Assembly (NCBI GenBank): GCA_024640485.1
Contig: JAHEEY010000004.1
Location: 1-25,667, forward strand
Source of the DNA: Chloroflexota bacterium
Lineage (GTDB): Bacteria; Chloroflexota; Anaerolineae; Promineifilales; Promineifilaceae
Length of the DNA: 25,667 nt
Reading direction: 5' to 3'
Of this stretch, positions 1 to 7,162 are shown in pieces. The notes below the pieces were generated by a model. It was not told the DNA's origin. It did no database searches and worked only from the letters and a program-made list of their open reading frames with translations. Both the position numbers and the translations under genes were made by a program. Positions within the stretch are counted from its first letter, which is position 1; each line of letters starts with the position of its first letter.

Positions 1-10
1 CTTGCTGAGA

Positions 11-679
11 CTAGGGGAGTGCGCAGGCCGGGGAAAATCCCACCGGCCCCAATAGAAGTTCAAAGAAGGGCTGCAGCGGGCCGCAGTAGAGCAGCCGGCC
101 GCCATCGTATGCGTCCAGGAAAAAGAACATTGCCGCGCACAAGAGCACCAAGACAAGACAGCCGCAGCCGCAGCCAAGCAGCCACCGGCGGCGGTTTAGC
201 ACTGGTTGAGGCATCGGTCCCAATGGGATCGATGCGCCGCTGTCCTCAGCCTCTTCTTCTGCGGCGCTGTCCATCTGGGGCATCTCCACGCGCGGCGGCA
301 CCTCAGGGAATTCCGGTTGAGTGGGCTCTTCCTCTACAGGGTCAAAATAGGTGGCAGCATCATATTCTTCCGCCACCAGGCTCAGGTACGTCAAGCTGAC
401 AGATTCCCCCAACTCTATCACATCCCCGTTGTCCAGCGGGGTCAAGCCAGAGATGCGCCGATCGTTGACGAAAGTACCGTTAGTGCTTCCCAGATCCTCA
501 ATCGCAAATCCATCCCCATGCCGGACGATTTGAGCGTGCTGGCGCGATACTTCCTGATCCGCGATGGGGACATCGTTAGCATCTGCCCTGCCGATCATGT
601 TGGTCGCATGGGTCAATGCATACTTCTTGTTAGGGGTTGGCCCGTTTGTTAACACTAGATAGGCTACTTTGTCCTTCAT
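11..679 (-). CDS. FHA-domain protein with C-terminal membrane anchor
   Basis: 222 aa. The N-terminal ~100 residues form a forkhead-associated domain, a phosphothreonine-peptide reader. Its signature residues are visible: G30-R31, S45-R46-x-H48 and N67-G68 in STNGTF. An acidic, proline-rich linker (about 105-160) leads to one membrane span (about 166-188), preceded by NRRR and a Gly-Cys run, so the FHA domain should face the cytoplasm. About 34 residues follow the span. The ATG start is supported by AAGGAG eight bases upstream. By family knowledge it should bind a Thr-phosphorylated partner, but no Ser/Thr kinase lies in the window and the partner is unknown. It diverges from the HhH/coiled-coil gene at 1164 across 484 bases. 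The domain call is firm; the role is not. Confidence 0.9.
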   Translation of the reverse strand: MKDKVAYLVLTNGPTPNKKYALTHATNMIGRADANDVPIADQEVSRQHAQIVRHGDGFAIEDLGSTNGTFVNDRRISGLTPLDNGDVIELGESVSLTYLSLVAEEYDAATYFDPVEEEPTQPEFPEVPPRVEMPQMDSAAEEEAEDSGASIPLGPMPQPVLNRRRWLLGCGCGCLVLVLLCAAMFFFLDAYDGGRLLYCGPLQPFFELLLGPVGFSPACALP

Positions 680-1163
680 ACGGGAAACTCCTTGCCGGCA
701 GCAACGGTGTCACGGTTCAGCCGGGTCGCTATTCACTTAAACAATCATGCGACGCATCTTCGAGTTCATGCTTCCTGCTGACTGGGCAGTTCAGCTGGAC
801 AAGAACCTGCCCATCTATTAAGGAAGCTGTTGACCCCATTTTACGTTAACAGGTACAATGCAATCAAATTCCCGACCATCTTGGTTGGTATTTTCGGCTT
901 CAGCCACCTTTCCGGTTGAACCAGTACAGGCTCCGGATTCTTTGATATCATTCGTGAGATGACAATTAACTCACCCCAACGGCCTGTTTGGACAGTCAGC
1001 TCAAGCCTTGGTATCCGAATTCATCAGGGACTGCCGGCAAGCAGTGCCTGATCACGCTTTTGCGGATAAAGTAATAGATAGATTTGACGCTTCCTGCAAC
1101 TTCGCCGGTGTCTCCGGTGACCAGAGGCCACAGGCAGCACATCTTGAAAAAGGGTAGTGTAAT
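680..1163. other. Divergent intergenic region, no gene seen
   Basis: 484 bases separate the divergent FHA and HhH genes. Short open frames here show no recognisable protein and no convincing ribosome site. The only element I can support is a sigma70-type promoter at 830-859 on the plus strand. That leaves a leader of about 300 bases before the HhH gene. I found no tRNA, no strong terminator and no known riboswitch pattern by eye. Confidence 0.6.
830..859 (+). promoter_or_regulatory. Putative sigma70-type promoter for the HhH/coiled-coil gene
   Basis: TTGACC (830-835) and TACAAT (854-859) are 18 bases apart, each one or two mismatches from consensus. Transcription would start near 866 and run about 300 bases before the ATG at 1164. 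The long leader could hold regulation, but nothing recognisable is seen in it. Confidence 0.5.
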
Positions 1164-2345
1164 ATGACCGAAGAAAAAACCTTGATCGATATAAATCAAG
1201 CGAGCGTTGATGAATTGGACTCGCTGCCCGGCATCGGCGCCTCTTTGGCGCAGCGGATCATCGAATTTCGCGAAGACGTCCATCCATTTGAAGAGGTCAT
1301 CGAACTGACGGCAGTCCCTGGCATCTCGGAACGGCTGGTACGCAGTTTCGAAGATTTGATCACAGTAAACCTGCCGGCAGCGGAGATGAGTTCAGCCGAC
1401 GATTTGGAGGAGCCCCCTGCCGAACCGCCGACAGCGGTTGAAGAAGTGACTGAGGCTGAATCAGCAGCCGAGGCCGTTCTACCAAACGGTGCGACCGCTG
1501 AGGACACCGACCTGCCAGAGGAGCCAGAGGGCGAAGCCGAAGAAGCGCCGCTAACCCCTATAATGGACGCCATTGAATTAGCGGAAGAAGAGGAAACGGA
1601 GCCGTCTCCGGCGGATGCGAAACCAGAGGAAGCGGAACCGGCAGCGCCAGTGATAGCGCGGATGAGCGAGCCAGCCGGGCCGCCAGCCGCACCCGCCGCG
1701 GCAGCCAATCAAAACCAGGCGCGGCGCCGCGGCTGTGTGGCCACATTGCTGGGCGCCCTGATCGGCGCCGTCATGGGCGCTGCCATCGCTCTGGCGATCA
1801 TCGCCGCTCTTAACAACGGCTCGCTCTCTTTTGCGGACTCAGACGCCAGGCTGCAGCGTGAAATGAGCAGCGCCCAACAGGCTCAAATAGATCTAAATGA
1901 TCAGCTGACCTCCTTGAATGAGAACTTGAGCTATCTAGCCACCCGTGAAGGCGCCATGGCGCTGCAGCAGCAGGAATCCGATCAAGCATTGACCAATGTC
2001 GAACAGTCGGTTTCTACCATCCAGCGAAATGTTGCCGCCTTGGAAGCGATGGATGCTGAACTCGACCAGCGGATCACCGCTGTTTCCGCGGCTGCGGAGA
2101 CATTTGACCGCTTCCTGAACGGCCTGCGAGACCTGCTCCTAGATCTGCAGGGACCGCCCACCGAAACGCCCACACCTGTAGAAACAGCGACTGAACTGCC
2201 GGCATCTCCCACAGCCTCGTCCGCGGAAGGGGCCGCCGCCGAGCCAACAGCAACACCAACTGCCGCGGGAAATGTGACCCGGACACCACGGCCCACAGCG
2301 ACACCATTCTCACTACCCACCAGCACACCGGAGCCCCAGCCGTAG
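1164..2345 (+). CDS. Membrane protein: N-terminal HhH domain, acidic linker, one TM, coiled coil, Pro/Thr tail
   Basis: 393 aa. Residues 8-67 form two helix-hairpin-helix units of the ComEA type (IDINQASVDELDSLPGIG, then LTAVPGISERL). A strongly acidic Ala/Glu/Pro linker follows (about 71-178). Basic QARRR (185-189) precedes a hydrophobic span (about 191-215), then a Gln/Ala/Ser-rich predicted coiled coil (about 225-330) and a Pro/Thr-rich tail (331-393). By the positive-inside rule the HhH domain is cytoplasmic and the coiled coil external, which is opposite to ComEA, where HhH binds DNA outside the membrane. Start: ATG with AAGGG about 11 bases upstream. HhH domains usually bind DNA without sequence preference, but here they could also be a protein interface. 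The function is unknown. The following gene has a related TM/coiled-coil/tail plan. Confidence 0.85.
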   Translation: MTEEKTLIDINQASVDELDSLPGIGASLAQRIIEFREDVHPFEEVIELTAVPGISERLVRSFEDLITVNLPAAEMSSADDLEEPPAEPPTAVEEVTEAESAAEAVLPNGATAEDTDLPEEPEGEAEEAPLTPIMDAIELAEEEETEPSPADAKPEEAEPAAPVIARMSEPAGPPAAPAAAANQNQARRRGCVATLLGALIGAVMGAAIALAIIAALNNGSLSFADSDARLQREMSSAQQAQIDLNDQLTSLNENLSYLATREGAMALQQQESDQALTNVEQSVSTIQRNVAALEAMDAELDQRITAVSAAAETFDRFLNGLRDLLLDLQGPPTETPTPVETATELPASPTASSAEGAAAEPTATPTAAGNVTRTPRPTATPFSLPTSTPEPQP

Positions 2346-2519
2346 GCTTGCGGCGTGGCAGCTCAGCCAACGGTATGGCGTGGCTGGAAGGTAGATTCCA
2401 GATGATGTCAAAATCCAACGGACACCGGCCTGGAAAATACCTCAAGTAAGCCGCCGCATAACCAATCTCCTGTTTTCAAGGAACAGACGCGGTTTACCTA
2501 CTAATTAAGGAGTACGTTA

Positions 2520-3521
2520 ATGAATTCCGACACAAGAGCCGGCTTTTGGAAGCGATTATTTCTCGCCTTCATCAAGACCTTTGTCACTATTATCATTCTA
2601 GCAGCTGTGATCGTAGCCGTATACTTCGGTGTGAAAGAGCTGCAACGATCGTTCGACAGCGTAACCACCCGCGTCGACCTGAACCGGCGAGATATCGAGA
2701 CCCTTCAACGAGAAGTGAGCTCCGCGTCCGCCGCGGAAACAGCGCAGCAGGGGGCGATCAGCGGCCTTGTAGAAAGAATGAACGGCCTGGATGAAGTCGG
2801 TGACATTCAGCAGGGCCTAATCGCTGACCTGGCGGCACAGCAGCAGCTGCTGACCGCCCTGGAGGGGGATATCGCTCAGGCTATCGGCAGCAGCGAGTCT
2901 GCCTTAACCAGCAGTCAAACAGCGACGGAAGACACCGCCGCCTTAGGGACCGCTATTATCGCTTTGCAGGGCGATCTGAATGAAGCTGTCAGCAGCATCG
3001 ATGCCCTGGGTGGCGAAATCGATGCCGTCCGCACCGACACCGAGCAGCTCAGCACCGGCCTTGCCGGCGTCAATCAATCCGTCATCTCAACGACACTGTC
3101 CAGCAAAGGATCTAGTGAGATCCAGCAAACCCTGGCGCTTTTCCATGTCTGGGAGTTGATGACCCGAGCTCGTTTCCAGCTGTCTGACAACAATGTGGGC
3201 CTGGCTACGGCTGACGTAGAACGTGCCTTCAGAGCTGTTGCCGCCATCATTGAAAATGGGCCGGAGGGGAGTGATGCGATTCTTGGCGTGGTACAGACAC
3301 GGCTAGCCCTGGCCTTCAATAATTTACCCGACAATCCGGCAGTGGCGACCCGAGACCTGGAAAATGCCTGGGACGCTTTGGATGATATCCTGATGGCCCG
3401 GGTACTGCCGGGAGTGGAGCTGACGGCGCCGACTGTGGAAGTGGTTGAACCGGCAGCGGCCGAGGTCGCTCCAGAAGCCACCGAAGAAGCGCCAGCCGTC
3501 GAAGCGACACCGACCCCGTAA
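2520..3521 (+). CDS. Single-pass membrane protein with long coiled coil, HemX/mitofilin-like layout
   Basis: 333 aa. A short N-terminus with KR is followed by one span (about 15-37), a long predicted coiled coil rich in Gln, Ala, Ser and Leu (about 38-195), a helical region (about 200-295) with alternating Leu/Ala and Trp (WELMTRARFQLSD, ENAWDALDDI), and a Pro/Glu/Ala-rich C-terminus. This order of TM, coiled coil and helical-hairpin region resembles HemX and mitofilin-type proteins. That is an architectural comparison, not an assignment. The start is secure: ATG with AAGGAG seven bases upstream. It lies 174 bases after the HhH gene on the same strand, and both probably expose coiled coils outside the membrane. 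It ends only 8 bases before the convergent gene at 3530. Confidence 0.8.
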   Translation: MNSDTRAGFWKRLFLAFIKTFVTIIILAAVIVAVYFGVKELQRSFDSVTTRVDLNRRDIETLQREVSSASAAETAQQGAISGLVERMNGLDEVGDIQQGLIADLAAQQQLLTALEGDIAQAIGSSESALTSSQTATEDTAALGTAIIALQGDLNEAVSSIDALGGEIDAVRTDTEQLSTGLAGVNQSVISTTLSSKGSSEIQQTLALFHVWELMTRARFQLSDNNVGLATADVERAFRAVAAIIENGPEGSDAILGVVQTRLALAFNNLPDNPAVATRDLENAWDALDDILMARVLPGVELTAPTVEVVEPAAAEVAPEATEEAPAVEATPTP

Positions 3522-3529
3522 AGAGGCTG

Positions 3530-4234
3530 CTAGTCGCCGGAACCAGTGGACGGAATATCGTTCTGGATCTGGCGCCAGACAAGCTGATGGGTCGCGGCAT
3601 CTTCAAAAGTGAAGTATATCGTACGCTTCTGTTTTGAAGATGCCGGCTCTTCAGCCGCTGCTGAGAAATCAAACTGCACCACGTCAACCGACTGCTTCGG
3701 CTGAAGAAAGGTAACTGCCAAAGAGTTCGGCAATCCTCTGCCGTAAAGCAGCCTTCCCGACTGAACCTGCTGCAGATTATCACTGCTGAAGAATTGATAG
3801 AGAAAGCGATCCTGTTCAGTACGGGCCATAACGACATGCTCGCCCCGAGGGACCCGCCAATATTCAGCCGGCCGCAGCAGCAGATACCCCTCTCGTCTAT
3901 TTACCGTGAAGATTCCAGTTGCCCGAAGCTCAACCCGCTGGTTATCGGGAAGCGGCGGGGTATCCTCTCTCCCAAGCAGCGCATTCAAATCGGGAACGAA
4001 TTTGGCGTAGCCGGCGCGGCGCGCCCGCCAATACACAGCCATCACCCACACAAACAGGGCAATCGTCACCACCAACCAAAGCGTGTGCCACGATTGCGTC
4101 CAGGCAGTCAGGAGCAGCGCCAGCGCCAGCGCTCTGGCCCACGTACTGAGAGCGAAACCTAACAAACGGCGTTGGCTAGTACGGTAGGCGAATGCATAGA
4201 CGGTGGCCAGATAGCTGTGATAAAGCTGCGTCAT
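3530..4234 (-). CDS. Two-span membrane protein of unknown function
   Basis: 234 aa from the chosen start. I do not recognise the family. Two hydrophobic segments (about 27-45 and 50-68) form an N-terminal hairpin, followed by about 165 soluble, beta-rich residues. These include alternating hydrophobic stretches such as RVELRATGIFTV and RTIYFTFEDA, compatible with a PH-like or sandwich fold. The frame is open upstream to 4393, but that extension would overlap the methyltransferase and reads as non-natural sequence. ATG at 4234 has GAAGGAAG about 8 bases upstream, whereas the in-frame ATG at 4252 has no Shine-Dalgarno. The start lies 88 bases after the methyltransferase stop, so the two may share a transcript. 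Confidence 0.7.
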   Translation of the reverse strand: MTQLYHSYLATVYAFAYRTSQRRLLGFALSTWARALALALLLTAWTQSWHTLWLVVTIALFVWVMAVYWRARRAGYAKFVPDLNALLGREDTPPLPDNQRVELRATGIFTVNRREGYLLLRPAEYWRVPRGEHVVMARTEQDRFLYQFFSSDNLQQVQSGRLLYGRGLPNSLAVTFLQPKQSVDVVQFDFSAAAEEPASSKQKRTIYFTFEDAATHQLVWRQIQNDIPSTGSGD

Positions 4235-4322
4235 GGTGGTTTCTTCCTTCATTTCAGCTGATATCGCATGATCAATATCAGCAAGGTAACAATGATGATC
4301 GCCCGGGCAAGACGTCGGTGGA

Positions 4323-5045
4323 TCAGTGTGTGTCAGGCTTGACAAACAGTCCCACCAGATGAAGCCGGCGGCGCTCAGGCAGTACGGCCTCAAACCAACA
4401 CATCAACCGAAATAGTGCCGGTGAGAAAGCAAGGTAAGTGGGATCGGCAATCGTGTGCCATTGGGCCAGCGTCAAGCCGCTGTCACGGCTCAGCTGTTGA
4501 AGCTGCGATAGCTTGTTGGCACGATAGAAGGTGGAAAAGGTGTCGGCGGGGGAACGTCCGTACAACCGCTCTACAATGCGTCCCTGCAGTTTGGAGAAAC
4601 GGCCCAATCCTTGATTGAGCAGCGATAAGGGATGGCTGCCGTTCGGGGTGATAAAGACAAATGCGCCGCCAGGGCGCAGCACCCGGCAGATCGCCCTAAA
4701 GGTGGCAAGGGGGTATTCTAGATGCTCCAACAGCCAGCTGCAGAATACCAGATCAAAGCTGTTCGCGGTGAAAGGGAGATGGTCGCTAAAAGCGACGGTG
4801 CGGCTCAGATCAAGCCGGTGTTCACGCAGTGATTGAAGATCTGGATCAATGCCAACCATCTGGATCAAGGGGTGGTTCAGCTGCTCCACTAGCCCACCAC
4901 GGCCGCATCCCAAATCCAGCAGCCGTCTTCCCGGGGCCAGCTGCTGGCGCACCAGCTCAGCATACTGCTCCGTCGCCGGCAGCCACCCAGGGTTCTGCTG
5001 CCGGTATTTCTCTCTCAGCTCGTTCTGCTGTTCTAGCGAAAGCAT
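4323..5045 (-). CDS. Class I SAM-dependent methyltransferase
   Basis: 240 aa with a Rossmann methyltransferase core of the Methyltransf_11/UbiE type. Motif I is DLGCGRG (44-50), the acidic residue ending strand 2 is D68 in VGIDPD, motif II/post-II is ANSFDLVFCSWLLEHL (94-109) and motif III is LRPGG (123-127). The C-terminal part (about 140-240), including SPADTFSTFYRANKL, probably shapes the substrate pocket. The substrate cannot be read from the sequence; similar proteins act on lipids, quinones and small metabolites. The ATG start has only a weak G-rich upstream site about 12 bases away. It lies 54 bases after the cyclase stop on the same strand, so co-transcription from the cyclase promoter is possible. 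Confidence 0.85.
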   Translation of the reverse strand: MLSLEQQNELREKYRQQNPGWLPATEQYAELVRQQLAPGRRLLDLGCGRGGLVEQLNHPLIQMVGIDPDLQSLREHRLDLSRTVAFSDHLPFTANSFDLVFCSWLLEHLEYPLATFRAICRVLRPGGAFVFITPNGSHPLSLLNQGLGRFSKLQGRIVERLYGRSPADTFSTFYRANKLSQLQQLSRDSGLTLAQWHTIADPTYLAFSPALFRLMCWFEAVLPERRRLHLVGLFVKPDTH

Positions 5046-5099
5046 TAGAGAAGCGTACCCCCTTGCCTAGCAGAGGGCAGCTTGAAGTTTGGAACGCGG

Positions 5100-6869
5100 C
5101 TAAGAGGCTTCAGCGTCAATTGCCCCCGTAATTTCGTAGATCTGCTCCAGCGCCTGGCGTCCCTTCACCCTGGTCAACGGCAATTGCTTTGAAGCCACCA
5201 GATTCTTCACGCCGGCATAGGTGTCGGCACTGATAAGCAGTTGGCCGGGCTTGGCCATTTCCTGCAGCCGCTTGGCCATATTGACCGCATCCCCAATCGC
5301 GGAGTAATCTTTGCGCAGAGCGCTGCCGACGTTGCCAATAACGGCTTCACCGGTATGTACGCCGATACCGAAGAACAGCCGCCGATCTTCGGGCAGCTGG
5401 GCGTGGTACGTTTTCATTTTTTGCTGAATCATCAGGGAAGCCCGCACCGCTCGCTGCTGGTGATCTTCCTGCGGGTTCAGCGGCGTGTTGAACAAAGCCA
5501 TCACGGCATCACCCATGAACTTGTCGGTGACCCCTTGATAATAGGTTATTGCCTGCACCGCTTCCGTGAAGTAGCCGTTGATCACCTCGATCAGCCGTTC
5601 CGGATCAACCAGCTCACTAAAGGTACTGAAACCGCGGATATCCGCAAAAAGCACGCTCAGGGTACGTCGCTGCGGCCTTTGGGCCGCATCCAGGTCGCGC
5701 ACCTGATCCACCAACGCCGGCGGCAGGTAGCGGCGCACGCTTTCCATTCGCTTCTTCTCAGAAACGTCATCCAGCACCATAGCCACACCACCGGCGAGCG
5801 TCTCTCTGTCCACATCCAACAGCGGTGAGAAGGTCAGATTCAAGGTGGTCATTCCCGAGCGTTTTCCAACCGAGAGGTCCAGCTCGGTATTTTGAGTGTC
5901 GCCGTTAGCTCTCACCTCTCTAACCATTTCGCCCACCGACAATCCCATGCCGGAAAGCGCCGTTTGATATGTCTGCTGTAGGGCCGTATCAGCTGAAGCA
6001 CCCAGTATCCGCTCAGCCGCCTGGTTGTAGAGGGCGATACGGTCCTCTTCATCGATGGTGATGACCCCGCTGGCAATTGAGGCGAAAACATTATCCATCA
6101 AATCTTTCATCTCCGTGATTTCCATCAAATGATTGCGGATCTCACGGAATAAACGGGCATTCTCGATAGCCACCGCCGCTTGATTGGCGAAGTTAGCCAG
6201 CAGATTCTTATCGGCATCGCCAAAAATACCGGCAGTGACCCTGTTGTCGGCGTAGATCACACCGGTGATCGTCTCTCGAATCTTCAGCGGTACGCACATG
6301 ATTGAGCGCAGGTTGTAGCTGATAATACTCTCTTGAGCCGCAAATCGGGGGTCCGACTGGGCATTCATCGTCACCACCGATTCACCACTCTCGGCCACAT
6401 TTTTCACGATGGAGCGGCTGATCTCAAAGGAGGCTGACTTCTCAATGGTCTCCCTGTCCATGTTCCGAGCCAGCCGGACCTCCGGACGGCCTGTCTTTTC
6501 GTCGATCAGCAGCAAGATGGCCCGTTCTGCTTTGGTCAGATTGATGATGGCATCCATCACAAAGCTGAGCACCTCATTCAACTCCAGAGACGAATTGACG
6601 ATGGCCCCGATCTCTTGCAGTGCCAACAGCTGCGCATGCTCCTTCTCTTTTGCCTGAACGTTGCGCTCCAGATCTTCGAGGGTACGCCGTACATAGATCA
6701 GCAAGCGGGCTAATTCATCCCCAATCTTCGCAGTGGCTTGCTGGGCCATCTCGGCTCGGGTAGCGATGATAGTTTGCTGCTGGCGATTTACGGTCCCACC
6801 CAACTTGTCTATGAGTCCACGCAGTTCCGTCAAACTGCTTTCAATCAAGGTAATTGATGTCTCTTCCAA
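5100..6869 (-). CDS. Soluble class III adenylyl cyclase with GAF and PAS domains
   Basis: 589 aa, no membrane span. A helical N-terminus (1-80) is followed by a GAF domain (about 85-240, ending VAIENARLFREI), a PAS domain (about 255-375) and a CHD cyclase domain (about 400-570). The catalytic set is complete: metal Asp D410 (LFADIRGFS) and D454 (FMGDAVMALF), base-selecting K450 and D521 (KDYSAIGDAVN), and transition-state N530 and R534. The Lys/Asp pair indicates ATP rather than GTP, so the product should be cAMP. A short linker (ESVRRYLPPALVDQV) precedes the cyclase, as in many bacterial homodimeric enzymes. The start is TTG at 6869 with GAGGG seven bases upstream. The GAF domain may bind a cyclic nucleotide or another small ligand; no ligand is evident. 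Confidence 0.93.
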   Translation of the reverse strand: MEETSITLIESSLTELRGLIDKLGGTVNRQQQTIIATRAEMAQQATAKIGDELARLLIYVRRTLEDLERNVQAKEKEHAQLLALQEIGAIVNSSLELNEVLSFVMDAIINLTKAERAILLLIDEKTGRPEVRLARNMDRETIEKSASFEISRSIVKNVAESGESVVTMNAQSDPRFAAQESIISYNLRSIMCVPLKIRETITGVIYADNRVTAGIFGDADKNLLANFANQAAVAIENARLFREIRNHLMEITEMKDLMDNVFASIASGVITIDEEDRIALYNQAAERILGASADTALQQTYQTALSGMGLSVGEMVREVRANGDTQNTELDLSVGKRSGMTTLNLTFSPLLDVDRETLAGGVAMVLDDVSEKKRMESVRRYLPPALVDQVRDLDAAQRPQRRTLSVLFADIRGFSTFSELVDPERLIEVINGYFTEAVQAITYYQGVTDKFMGDAVMALFNTPLNPQEDHQQRAVRASLMIQQKMKTYHAQLPEDRRLFFGIGVHTGEAVIGNVGSALRKDYSAIGDAVNMAKRLQEMAKPGQLLISADTYAGVKNLVASKQLPLTRVKGRQALEQIYEITGAIDAEAS

Positions 6870-7162
6870 CAGAGGTCCCTCACTGTGATAAACACGCGTA
6901 TTTCAGGGATTTAGGCCGACAGGTTCAGTTCCCTTGCCATTAGTTCGTCTAGTATGCTCTAGAAACGGTTGTAACTGAATTCATTATACCAGAGCCGAAA
7001 AGCTGGCGACAGTGCGTTCACTCAACATGCTGGCGCAGCAGAGGGGTGATGAACGGACAGGATACCGAAGCGCCGGTGATTTTCCGCGTGCCGGCAGCAA
7101 CGATAGACCGCTCTGTGGGGAGTGTAAGTCAGACCAATCGCAGCCGCCTGGCGGGCGGGCGC
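6870..7162. other. Intergenic region with cyclase promoter
   Basis: 293 bases between the transglutaminase stop and the cyclase start. Part near 7163 is the GC-rich 3' flank of the transglutaminase gene. The only supported element is the extended -10 promoter at 6983-6990. No gene is seen. Confidence 0.55.
6983..6990 (-). promoter_or_regulatory. Extended -10 promoter for the adenylyl cyclase gene
   Basis: On the minus strand the sequence reads TGGTATAATG, a perfect TATAAT (6983-6988) preceded by the TGn extension. No good -35 box lies 16-18 bases upstream, as is usual for extended -10 promoters. Transcription would begin near 6976, leaving a leader of about 107 bases. Confidence 0.55.

Noticed and set aside
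637..849. Short plus-strand frame before the HhH gene
   Set aside because: It overlaps the FHA start, has no ribosome site and no recognisable content. The promoter at 830-859 lies within it.
1196..1708. Long minus-strand frame opposite the HhH gene
   Set aside because: It is a Ser/Ala/Gly-rich shadow of the acidic linker on the other strand. The HhH frame has real motifs and a start.
3794..4162. Plus-strand frames opposite the two-span membrane protein
   Set aside because: They lack hydrophobic or conserved patterns and are antisense to a protein with clear membrane spans and a ribosome site.
4235..4393. N-terminal extension of the two-span protein
   Set aside because: It overlaps the methyltransferase 3' end and reads as non-natural sequence. 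The ATG at 4234 has a better ribosome site.
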